Shown: piece by piece, positions 1-5,614 of the stretch
Position numbering within the stretch: position 1 is the first letter of the stretch
How the letters are laid out: every line of letters starts with the position of its first letter
Notes under the pieces: model-generated
Told to the model about the DNA's origin: nothing
What the model saw: only the letters and a program-made list of their open reading frames with translations
The model's database searches: none
Position numbers and translations under genes: made by a program
NCBI GenBank assembly: GCA_900553165.1
Contig: USCN01000060.1
Coordinates: 1-7,905, forward strand
Direction: 5' to 3'
DNA: 7,905 nt
Source: an uncultured Collinsella sp.
GTDB taxonomy: Bacteria; Actinomycetota; Coriobacteriia; Coriobacteriales; Coriobacteriaceae

Positions 1-464
1 TCGACGCATGGACTTTGGCAGACCTTGCCGTCATAGGCGCGCCGCTGGCCTTGTGTCTGGGCCGTTGTGCCAACTTTGTCAACGGTGAGCTGTGGGGCAA
101 GCCGACCGATCTGCCCTGGGGTGTGGTCTTTGGCGGGACTGCGGGCGATATGCCGCGTCACCCCTCCCAACTCTACGAGGCATTTCTTGAGGGCATCGTG
201 CTCTTTTGCATTCTGCAGGTGCTCAGCCGCAAAAAGCCGCTGCTGCCCCAGGGCACGTTTATGGGCGCGTTCGTGATGGGTTACGGCATCGTCCGCTTCC
301 TCGTCGAGTTCGTGCGCGTGCCCGACGCCCAGCTTGGCTATCTGCTGGGCGGCGTCATCACGATGGGTCAGCTGCTGAGCCTTCCGCTCGTTATTGCGGG
401 CCTGGCGCTCATCATCTTCGCCCGACACCGCAATCGCCCCCAGCGCATCTACCTCGACGCTTAA
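1..464 (+). CDS. lgt: Prolipoprotein diacylglyceryl transferase, 3' part (5' end outside window)
   Basis: Lgt is an integral membrane enzyme that moves diacylglyceryl from phosphatidylglycerol to the lipobox cysteine of prolipoproteins, the first step of lipoprotein maturation. The frame is open from the window edge (first whole codon at base 3), so about 153 C-terminal residues are present. The Lgt signature GRCANFVNGELWG lies at bases 60-98; its Arg (63-65) and Glu (87-89) match E. coli R143 and E151. RHPSQLYE is at 156-179. The segment YGIVRFLVEFVRVPD at 282-326 carries the equivalents of R239 and E243. The last hydrophobic stretch (roughly 354-420) is the final membrane helix, followed by a short basic tail ending at TAA 462-464. 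All C-terminal key residues seen are intact. The TTG at base 15 is internal to the conserved region and not a true start. Identification is very secure; only the N-terminal HGG-type motif cannot be checked. Confidence 0.97.
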   Translation, partial: DAWTLADLAVIGAPLALCLGRCANFVNGELWGKPTDLPWGVVFGGTAGDMPRHPSQLYEAFLEGIVLFCILQVLSRKKPLLPQGTFMGAFVMGYGIVRFLVEFVRVPDAQLGYLLGGVITMGQLLSLPLVIAGLALIIFARHRNRPQRIYLDA

Positions 465-476
465 CCACCACATACG

Positions 477-505
477 ACCACAAAGGGGGCAGGCACCTTT
501 GTGGT
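477..505 (+). repeat. Hairpin repeat copy 1 (13-base core loop), after lgt
   Basis: Arms accacaaa (477-484) and tttgtggt (498-505) are perfect inverted repeats around the 13-base core GGGGGCAGGCACC (485-497); two further G-C pairs can form inside the core. It sits 12 bases after the lgt stop. The bases that follow (ggtttgctgg) are only weakly T-rich, so it may stop lgt transcription but is not a textbook terminator. An alternative stem, aaccaccac (463-471) with gtggtggtt (501-509), would compete for the same right arm. It belongs with the copies near 551, 2795 and 5407. Confidence 0.7.
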
Positions 506-550
506 GGTTTGCTGGGCAATGATGACAGAACCGTAACGTTTCCCCAGATA

Positions 551-589
551 AAACCTGCCAAAATAAACCTGTCCCTTTTTGGCAGGTTT
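551..589 (-). repeat. Hairpin repeat copy 2 (13-bp stem, 13-base core loop)
   Basis: Arms aaacctgccaaaa (551-563) and ttttggcaggttt (577-589) form a perfect 13-bp stem. The 13-base loop (564-576) read on the minus strand is AGGGACAGGTTTA, the family core. The wider stretch 535-582 matches the reverse complement of 5413-5460 at 44 of 48 positions. No T-run follows on either strand, which argues against a simple terminator. On the + strand it ends four bases before the gaaagg ribosome binding site of the next gene. Confidence 0.8.
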
Positions 590-592
590 CTA

Positions 593-598
593 GAAAGG
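593..598 (+). promoter_or_regulatory. Ribosome binding site of the DUF6020-like gene
   Basis: The sequence gaaagg lies 10 bases before the GTG at 609 and supports that start. It begins only four bases after the perfect 13-bp hairpin 551-589, so folding of the transcript could influence ribosome access. No convincing -35/-10 pair was seen in 465-592. Confidence 0.5.
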
Positions 599-608
599 CT
601 TTCGGACT

Positions 609-2792
609 GTGAAGGATTCCGATCTCTCCACAACGGCTGCGCGCGACGCGGCCCGCATCGTCTGGTTTAAGCGCTACCCCGCCAAGCAGACGCTCATCGC
701 ATTTCTGCTCGCGCTGTTGGCGACCACGGCGTTTTCCATCGATCCCGCCCCGGTGTCGAGCAACGCAGTCTTGGCGATTGACCCCAAAGCCTCGGGCATG
801 CTGTACGTGTGCTACGAGGTGCTCCTCTCGTTTGCCGGCCATACCGACGCGGTCATGCTGCTTGCGCTTGCCTGCCTGCTCACGCTGCCGTTTCGCTACG
901 TGTTCTTTGGCCGTGGCGACACCTGGCGCCCATCGATTATTCTGCCGTCGCTGTTTTTCGCCATCTGCATGGTGTTCGGCCGTAGCTACGACCTCATCGA
1001 CTCGGCCGAGATTGTTCTTGGCGACAAGGCCCGCATCATCTGTGCCTGGATTGGCGGCGCGGGCTGGATGCTCCTAGCGATCGTGGCCTTCTATCTGGCT
1101 TTTGAGTGTCTGGATTGGCTGAGCTCCCGACGCATCCCGTTTTCCGAGGCGCACTTTGGCCGCATATGGCGTGTGGCTCACGCCGTGCTCTCGGTCCATC
1201 CCTTTGCCGGGCCCTTCCTGGTGCTTATGATCGCCTGGGTGCCCACGCTCATCGCTTCGCTGCCCGGCCTTTTTATGGGAGATACGGGTGCGCAGATTCG
1301 CCAGTGGTTCAACTATCCCAACGGCACGAGCGACTACCTGCGCCTACTCAACCCCAACGTGCTGCTCAACGGGCATCATCCCGTAGTGCACACGGCCATT
1401 ATCGGCTCGTGCGTTCAACTGGGGCTTTCGCTGTTCAACAGCGCTAACGCGGGCCTCATCATCTATACCTGCGCTCAATTTGTCATCACGGCTGCCTGCA
1501 TGGCCTATTCCATTTCGTCGCTGCGCAAACTGGGCGTGAGCCTGCCTGTTCGCGGTGCGATCCTGCTGTTCTTTGCGTTTATGCCGATGTTCTCTAACTA
1601 CGCGGCGTTGCTCACCAAAGACGTGCTCTTTGCCGACGCGTTTTTGGTGCTGCTGGTACAGACCGTCAAGCTCGTGGCATGTGGCTTGCCCCGTCGTGAT
1701 GCCAATGTCGAGCGGGCGGGCGAGAAAGCCCCCGTGCTCTTTGCGCGCCACGACTGGCTGTTGCTTGCGCTGGCTGCCATGGGTTCCACGTTTTTGCGCA
1801 ATGGCGGTCTGGTCTTTCCGTTGGCGGCCTGCGTGATTGCGGCGGCGTTTTGCGCATGGGATGTACATGTCGCCCGTCGTGCGGCTAAGCAGACGGGCAC
1901 CGCGGTCTCATGCGCCACGCCGCGCTTCCGCTGGGTTGGCGTCCTCGCGGTGCTCGCACTCTGCCTTGCCTCTAATATGTACTTCACCAAGGTCTTTATG
2001 CCGGCGCACGACATCACGCCTGGTTCCAAGCGCGAAATCCTCTCGATTCCGTTCCAACAGACGGCTCGTTTCGTCCAAAAGCACGACGGCCTCAACTCGG
2101 GCGTCAACCCCACGGTAAAGGAGGACGGCACCATCGTGGAGGCTCCTTGCGACGGCTTGGTGACCGACGAGGAGCGCGCCGTGATCGACCGGGTGCTCAA
2201 GTACGAGAATCTGGGCCGCCGTTACAACCCGGATAAGTCGGATGCCGTCAAGAACTGCTTTAACGAGTACGCCTCGCAGGAGGACATCAAGGCCTATTTT
2301 GAGGTCTGGGCGCAGATGTTCAAAAAGGATCCCGAGTGCTATATCTCGGCGCTCATCAATAACTATTACGGCTACTTTTATCCGAGCGCGCGCGATGCCT
2401 GGGTCTACAGCACGGCGCGTAGTGCCGAGATCATGGCGCGTCCCGACAACCTCAAGTACTTCGACTTCCATCCGGTTGACAGCAACGTGGTGCGCTGGTG
2501 CGACCACCTGATCAATCTGTACCGTGTGGCGGTGCAGCGCATCCCGTTTATTTCGCTCACCATGAGCTCGGCCACCTATGTGTGGATTATGATCGCCGTG
2601 GTGGTCTACCTGCTGCGTCGTCATTCATGGCGTGCGCTGGCGATCTGGGTGCCGCTGTTGGGCGTGCTCGCCGTGTGCCTGATTGGTCCGTGCAACGGCT
2701 CGACCTACATGCGCTACCTGTATCCGGTCATCGCCTGCATGCCCTTCGCCATCGGCGCCACCGTCACCCGCAGTGACTTCCTCTGGTCCTAA
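609..2792 (+). CDS. DUF6020-like polytopic membrane protein, possible GT-C glycosyltransferase
   Basis: This 727-residue protein has about a dozen predicted membrane helices (first near residues 28-44, last near 680-718). I recognise the pattern of the DUF6020 family, but no experimental function is known to me. Visible landmarks: GDTGAQ (D225) in an outer loop, NGHHPVVHT (H256, H257, H261), TKD (336-338), FLRNGG (395-400), and YMRYLYP near residue 700. Acidic residues in the first loop, histidines and Arg-Tyr-Pro near the end recall GT-C enzymes that use lipid-linked sugar donors, such as PMT/ArnT types; this is inference. A large soluble stretch (about 461-640), opening with an SIPFQQTARFV-like motif, interrupts the helices and is probably extracytoplasmic. 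A basic and acidic linker at 361-378 is probably cytoplasmic. The start is GTG with gaaagg 10 bases upstream. The N-terminal tail (1-25) is hydrophilic with no cleavable signal. The gene is flanked on both sides by hairpin repeats and looks monocistronic. Confidence 0.8.
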   Translation: MKDSDLSTTAARDAARIVWFKRYPAKQTLIAFLLALLATTAFSIDPAPVSSNAVLAIDPKASGMLYVCYEVLLSFAGHTDAVMLLALACLLTLPFRYVFFGRGDTWRPSIILPSLFFAICMVFGRSYDLIDSAEIVLGDKARIICAWIGGAGWMLLAIVAFYLAFECLDWLSSRRIPFSEAHFGRIWRVAHAVLSVHPFAGPFLVLMIAWVPTLIASLPGLFMGDTGAQIRQWFNYPNGTSDYLRLLNPNVLLNGHHPVVHTAIIGSCVQLGLSLFNSANAGLIIYTCAQFVITAACMAYSISSLRKLGVSLPVRGAILLFFAFMPMFSNYAALLTKDVLFADAFLVLLVQTVKLVACGLPRRDANVERAGEKAPVLFARHDWLLLALAAMGSTFLRNGGLVFPLAACVIAAAFCAWDVHVARRAAKQTGTAVSCATPRFRWVGVLAVLALCLASNMYFTKVFMPAHDITPGSKREILSIPFQQTARFVQKHDGLNSGVNPTVKEDGTIVEAPCDGLVTDEERAVIDRVLKYENLGRRYNPDKSDAVKNCFNEYASQEDIKAYFEVWAQMFKKDPECYISALINNYYGYFYPSARDAWVYSTARSAEIMARPDNLKYFDFHPVDSNVVRWCDHLINLYRVAVQRIPFISLTMSSATYVWIMIAVVVYLLRRHSWRALAIWVPLLGVLAVCLIGPCNGSTYMRYLYPVIACMPFAIGATVTRSDFLWS

Positions 2793-2794
2793 CC

Positions 2795-2828
2795 TGGTGC
2801 ATTGGGGTCAGGTTTCTTTGCTGCACCA
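2795..2828 (+). repeat. Hairpin repeat copy 3 (imperfect), after the DUF6020-like gene
   Basis: Arms tggtgca (2795-2801) and tgcacca (2822-2828) enclose the family core GGGGTCAGGTTTC (2804-2816). The right arm has three extra bases (tgctgc), so the loop is 20 bases rather than 13. It starts two bases after the TAA stop. The following aaagggg is not T-rich, so terminator function is doubtful. Confidence 0.6.
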
Positions 2829-2904
2829 AAGGGGCCATCATCACGACGCCTTCATTTTGGGGTTTATCTTGCAGGCCAGTAGGTATATCATAACGACGTT
2901 TGTT

Positions 2905-2910
2905 TATATT
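2905..2910 (+). promoter_or_regulatory. Possible -10 box for yebC
   Basis: TATATT lies 50 bases before the yebC start in the most AT-rich part of the 2793-2959 gap. No good -35 hexamer is found at 16-18 bases upstream, so this is a weak candidate only. yebC must have a promoter in this gap unless transcription reads through from the upstream gene. Confidence 0.25.
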
Positions 2911-2959
2911 GCCCGAGCATCTGCGCTGGGCTTTAGGTCGAAACCGATAGGAGACACGT

Positions 2960-3766
2960 ATGTCCGGACACTCTAAGTGGGCCACAACCAAGCATCGTAA
3001 GGGCGCGCAGGACGCCAAGCGTTCCGCCCTCTTCTCCAAGCTCAGCCGCAACATCACCGTTGCTGCCCGTCTCGGCGGTGACCCGCTGCCCGAGAACAAC
3101 GCCAGCCTCGCCGCTGCCGTTGCCAAGGCCAAGGCTCAGTCCATGCCTAAGGACAAGATCAAGTCCGCTATCGACAAGGCTTTTGGTTCGGGTGCTGACG
3201 CCGCCGTCTACGAGAACATCGTGTACGAGGGCTACGGTCCCGCCGGTGTCGCCGTCTACGTCGACTGCCTGACCGACAACCGCAACCGTACCGCCGCTGA
3301 TGTCCGTTCCGCCTTCTCCCACGCTGGTGGCAACCTGGGCACCTCCGGCTCCGTCGCCTTCCAGTTTGAGCGCAAGGGCCAGATCGTCGTCGCCAAGGAG
3401 ATCCTGGACGAGAACGCCAAGAAGGAGACCATGATCGCCAACGGTGCTGCCGGTGACGAGGATGAGTTCATGATGGCCATCGCCGAGGCCGGTGGCGAGG
3501 ACTACGAGGATGCCGGCGAGGAGTGGATCGTCTGGACTGCTGCCAACGACGTCATGGCTGTCTCCAAGGCGCTCGAGGAGCAGGGCGTCCAGGTCAAGGG
3601 TTCCGAGACCACCATGGTCCCGACCACCCCGACCGAGGTCTCTGGTACCGACGCCAAGAAGGTCCAGCGCCTCATCGACCGTCTTGAGGAGCTCGACGAC
3701 GTCCAGGACGTCTACAGCACCATGGACATGACCGACGAGGTCATCGCTGCCCTCGAGGAGGAGTAG
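2960..3766 (+). CDS. yebC: YebC/TACO1 family protein (translation or transcription factor)
   Basis: The 268-residue product opens with the canonical MSGHSKWATTKHRKG of the YebC/PmpR/TACO1 family. Residues 102-136 hold the conserved central block with NRNRT (107-111) and GGNLGTSGSVAFQF (123-136). The acidic C-terminal domain ends at EEE. The family usually has about 240-250 residues; the extra length here lies in the acidic middle region around 161-190. Members were first described as DNA-binding regulators; mitochondrial TACO1 and more recent bacterial work link the family to translation, including proline-rich stretches. Which role applies here cannot be read from sequence. The start is ATG with aggag (2949-2953) six bases upstream. 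Codon choice is strikingly uniform: all 11 Ile are ATC, and Lys and Gln appear to be only AAG and CAG. That is far more biased than neighbouring genes and suggests high expression. A strong terminator at 3836-3878 makes it probably monocistronic. Confidence 0.96.
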   Translation: MSGHSKWATTKHRKGAQDAKRSALFSKLSRNITVAARLGGDPLPENNASLAAAVAKAKAQSMPKDKIKSAIDKAFGSGADAAVYENIVYEGYGPAGVAVYVDCLTDNRNRTAADVRSAFSHAGGNLGTSGSVAFQFERKGQIVVAKEILDENAKKETMIANGAAGDEDEFMMAIAEAGGEDYEDAGEEWIVWTAANDVMAVSKALEEQGVQVKGSETTMVPTTPTEVSGTDAKKVQRLIDRLEELDDVQDVYSTMDMTDEVIAALEEE

Positions 3767-3771
3767 CGCCA

Positions 3772-3789
3772 GCACGGATTGAGCCGTGC
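3772..3789 (+). other. Small hairpin after yebC
   Basis: gcacgg (3772-3777) and ccgtgc (3784-3789) can pair around a six-base loop, five bases after the yebC stop. No T-run follows, so it may protect the mRNA 3' end or be incidental. The strong terminator lies about 45 bases further on. Confidence 0.3.
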
Positions 3790-3835
3790 ATATCTGGGCA
3801 TAATGAAGCGAGCATGCAAGCCTCGTGGAATAGAT

Positions 3836-3878
3836 GAGCCGGATCCGCGTGCGTAGAGCACCGGACCCGGCTCTTTTA
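3836..3878 (+). terminator. Intrinsic terminator of yebC
   Basis: gagccggatccg (3836-3847) pairs with cggacccggctc (3862-3873), 12 positions with one A-C mismatch. An inner gtgc/gcac pairing extends the stem around a gtaga loop. TTTT follows at 3874-3877. Stem strength, position after the stop and T-run are all typical of Rho-independent terminators. Confidence 0.88.
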
Positions 3879-3882
3879 TAAT
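3877..3882 (+). promoter_or_regulatory. -10 box of the amaP operon, overlapping the yebC terminator
   Basis: A perfect TATAAT begins at the last T of the terminator T-run. The hexamer 17 bases upstream, TAGAGC (3854-3859), is a poor -35 match and lies in the terminator loop. Transcription would start near 3889, about 44 bases before the GTG start of the amaP-like gene. The good -10 suggests a housekeeping sigma factor, though the weak -35 leaves this open. Confidence 0.55.
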
Positions 3883-3932
3883 GATGCGAACCGTTCTGCA
3901 TTTCGAGAGCCGAGATTTGAAGGGAGCGCCGC

Positions 3933-4478
3933 GTGCGCGTACTCAAACGAGCCCTAGCGATCGTGTATCTTGCCGCCACCATCGTGGCACTGGGTACGCT
4001 TGTCTGCCAGTTTTGGGGGCCGTATACGTATCGCTTTATGCTGCTGATGCGCGACCCCATGCCGCGCATCGTCGTGACGGCGTGCGCCGGCGTCGTGGCG
4101 ATCGGCGTACTGCTGAGCTTTTTCCGCCTGATGTTCGCCCGTCGCGAACCGTCCTGCGTGCATCCGGCGGGGGAGCGCAATATCGAGGTTACCCTTGCGG
4201 CGCTTTCTTCGTGCGCCAGGGTTGCTGCCGAGCGCGACGACCGCGTGATGGTCGAGCATGTCGAGGCTCGCGTCCAAGGCCCCGACGATTCGCACGTCCG
4301 TTTTAAGGTCGAGGCTATCGCGCTTGACGATAAGGACGTGGCATCTCTGGCTACCGCGATGCAGCAGCGCATCGAAGAAGCCTGCGATACCATGCTCGGC
4401 GCGCCGGGTACGACCGCGCGCGTCCGTTTTTTGCCGTCCAAGACTACCGTCCAGACCGTGGAGGTTTCCGGTGAGTGA
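3933..4478 (+). CDS. amaP: AmaP-like Asp23 membrane anchor protein
   Basis: The 181-residue product has two membrane helices (about residues 5-26 and 45-68) joined by a short loop, then a soluble region (about 80-178) with the alternating strand pattern of a degenerate Asp23-like domain. In Staphylococcus aureus, AmaP anchors Asp23 at the membrane and is encoded with a DUF2273 protein and asp23 in the same order as here. That gene order is the main support, since the sequence itself diverges strongly from the Firmicute protein. The start is GTG at 3933 with gaagggag (3919-3926) six bases upstream. The next gene starts inside this one with an 8-base overlap, so the two are very probably translationally coupled. 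The second helix ends in FARRE, so the soluble domain is expected to face the cytoplasm, where Asp23 is found. Confidence 0.85.
   Translation: MRVLKRALAIVYLAATIVALGTLVCQFWGPYTYRFMLLMRDPMPRIVVTACAGVVAIGVLLSFFRLMFARREPSCVHPAGERNIEVTLAALSSCARVAAERDDRVMVEHVEARVQGPDDSHVRFKVEAIALDDKDVASLATAMQQRIEEACDTMLGAPGTTARVRFLPSKTTVQTVEVSGE
4460..4464 (+). promoter_or_regulatory. Ribosome binding site fixing the DUF2273 gene start
   Basis: ggagg inside the last codons of the amaP-like gene lies six bases before GTG 4471. It selects this start over the far upstream in-frame ATG at 4258, which would overlap the amaP-like gene by more than 200 bases. Confidence 0.75.
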
Positions 4479-4848
4479 TACCAATCAAGATAAGACCGCT
4501 CGTACGCCGCGCCTGACGATTGACCAGAGCGCCACGTCGGCGAGCGAACCTGTTGATTCCAAAGCAGAGGCAACCGAGTTACAAGACGCGGCAGCCGCGG
4601 ATTTTGACGAGGCTATGGGTCTCATCAAGGGTACGGGCGCTGCCATCTGGAGCTATGCTGTGCGTCATCCCAACACCACGCTCGGCGCCGTCGCCGGCTT
4701 TATCCTCGCCGTGTTGGTGCTCACGTTGGGCCTGTGGGACACGCTCGTCATTGCATTCTTCGTGCTGATCGGCGCTGTGATCGGCCAAATTCGCGACGGC
4801 GAGAACGGGATCGTCAACTTCTTCGGCCGTCTGTTTAGCGGCCGCTAA
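4471..4848 (+). CDS. DUF2273 family small membrane protein
   Basis: Starting at GTG 4471, the product has 125 residues. Two adjacent hydrophobic helices (about 70-88 and 90-106) with glycines and the pattern GAVAGFILAVL...GLWDTLVIAFFVLIGAVIG match DUF2273, a small membrane protein found with AmaP and Asp23 in many Gram-positive bacteria. A short amphipathic tail (NGIVNFFGRLFSGR) follows. DUF2273 proteins are usually only 60-80 residues; here an extra hydrophilic N-terminal region of about 60 residues, rich in Ala, Ser, Asp and Glu, precedes the helices. Its function is unknown; inference from context is a membrane partner of the Asp23 scaffold. The 8-base overlap with the upstream gene and the 44-base gap to the downstream gene place it in the middle of the operon. 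Confidence 0.88.
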   Translation: MSDTNQDKTARTPRLTIDQSATSASEPVDSKAEATELQDAAAADFDEAMGLIKGTGAAIWSYAVRHPNTTLGAVAGFILAVLVLTLGLWDTLVIAFFVLIGAVIGQIRDGENGIVNFFGRLFSGR

Positions 4849-4892
4849 TATGTATTCGACTGTCGCATCCGCGGCAGGCATAAGGAGGAACC

Positions 4893-5408
4893 ATGGCTTT
4901 TAATACGAAGGTCGATGTAGCCGATACCGAGCTCGAGGAGAACGAGGCGGTCGTCGCCGAAGCCGAGGACGTGACGCTCGAGGATGAGGCTCTCGTCGAG
5001 GCCGAGTCCGATACGGATGAGGACGACGAGGAAGCGGATGAGTCCGAGGACTCGCTGACCTATTCCAACGGCGTGATCGAGAAGATCGTTGCCATGGCCA
5101 CCCGCGAGGTTCCGCACGTTCTGGGCATGAAGGGTAACCTCATGCACTTTGTGCAGGAGCAGTTTGGTGCCGAGAATCTGACCAAGGGCGTGACGGTCGA
5201 GGTCACCGACGATAATCGCGTGGTCGTCAACATCTCCGTCATCATCGAGTACGGCGCCTATGCGCCCGCGATCTTCGACGATGTCAAGGCACGTGTCACC
5301 GAGCGCCTTGCCGCGATGACCGGCCTTGAGGTGGCGGGCGTCAACCTGCGCATCGAGGATGTCATCACCCCCGAGGAGTACGAGCACCGCACCAGCCAGC
5401 ACGAATAA
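4893..5408 (+). CDS. asp23: Asp23/Gls24 family envelope stress protein
   Basis: The 171-residue product has an Asp23/Gls24 domain from about residue 55 to 160, including YSNGVIEKIV, the strand VVVNISVIIEYGAYAPAIFDDV with the typical EYG, and MTGLEVAGVNLRIEDV. In staphylococci, Asp23 is abundant, forms filaments near the membrane through AmaP, and its loss triggers a cell-wall stress response; Gls24 proteins in enterococci are stress and virulence linked. The first 53 residues hold 25 Asp or Glu and a single Lys, an acidic tail not part of the usual domain and probably disordered. The start is ATG at 4893 with taaggagg (4882-4889) upstream, a strong ribosome binding site fitting high output. 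Gene order amaP-DUF2273-asp23 matches S. aureus. A hairpin repeat and a strong terminator follow. Confidence 0.93.
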   Translation: MAFNTKVDVADTELEENEAVVAEAEDVTLEDEALVEAESDTDEDDEEADESEDSLTYSNGVIEKIVAMATREVPHVLGMKGNLMHFVQEQFGAENLTKGVTVEVTDDNRVVVNISVIIEYGAYAPAIFDDVKARVTERLAAMTGLEVAGVNLRIEDVITPEEYEHRTSQHE

Positions 5409-5443
5409 CCTTCCAAAAAGGGACAGGTTTGTTTTGGCAGGTT
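5407..5443 (+). repeat. Hairpin repeat copy 4 (12-bp stem, 13-base core loop), after asp23
   Basis: Arms aaccttccaaaa (5407-5418) and ttttggcaggtt (5432-5443) pair at 11 of 12 positions. The loop is exactly the 13-base core AGGGACAGGTTTG (5419-5431). The left arm starts inside the asp23 stop codon. The wider 5413-5460 is the reverse complement of 535-582 at 44 of 48 positions, including 36 of 37 in the inner part. A separate strong terminator follows directly, so this copy is not needed for termination. Confidence 0.8.
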
Positions 5444-5460
5444 TTATCTGCGAAAACATT

Positions 5461-5502
5461 AAACGGCCGACCGCGCAAGCAAAAGCGTGGCCGGCCGTTT
5501 TT
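5461..5502 (+). terminator. Intrinsic terminator of the amaP-DUF2273-asp23 operon
   Basis: aaacggccgaccgcgc (5461-5476) pairs with gcgtggccggccgttt (5485-5500) over 16 positions with one G-U wobble and one A-C mismatch, around an eight-base loop aagcaaaa. A T-run (5498-5502) follows the GC-rich stem. With A residues on the left side it may work in both directions, but no minus-strand gene ends nearby. Confidence 0.9.
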
Positions 5503-5543
5503 GTACGCTCCCGATATAGTCATACCGCTCGTCTAACTAAGGG

Positions 5544-5571
5544 TTGCAATCCCCACGTTCCGCGTTACTCT
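5544..5571 (+). promoter_or_regulatory. Possible promoter of the YitT-like gene
   Basis: TTGCAA (5544-5549) as -35 and TACTCT (5566-5571) as -10 are separated by 16 bases, about 45 bases before the ATG at 5615. Both hexamers are imperfect. A TATAGT at 5515-5520 is another -10 candidate but lacks a -35. A promoter is expected here because a strong terminator precedes. Confidence 0.3.
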
Positions 5572-5614
5572 AATGGGCGCATTGTTTCCAAATTGTTAAC
5601 GAGGGGTTGCCGTA

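Noticed and set aside
206..670. 154-codon open frame running from lgt across the intergenic hairpins
   Set aside because: Out of frame with lgt, Arg/Pro/His-rich product, and it spans two hairpin repeats.
1344..2624. Several minus-strand open frames over the DUF6020-like gene
   Set aside because: Shadows of a long real gene in high-GC DNA; no ribosome binding sites or protein features of note.
4258..4470. Upstream in-frame extension of the DUF2273 gene to ATG 4258
   Set aside because: It would overlap the amaP-like gene by over 200 bases, encodes an Arg/Ser/Pro-rich stretch, and lacks the ggagg site that GTG 4471 has.
2933..4573. 546-codon open frame on the minus strand across yebC and the amaP-like gene
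   Set aside because: It is antisense to two well-recognised genes, and its protein is a low-complexity Gly/Val/Leu/Asp mix over yebC. The strong codon bias of yebC removes TTA, CTA and TCA and so keeps the reverse frame free of stops.
477..5443. The hairpin repeats as a CRISPR array
   Set aside because: Copies are kilobases apart, in both orientations, with differing arms and no regular spacers or cas genes.
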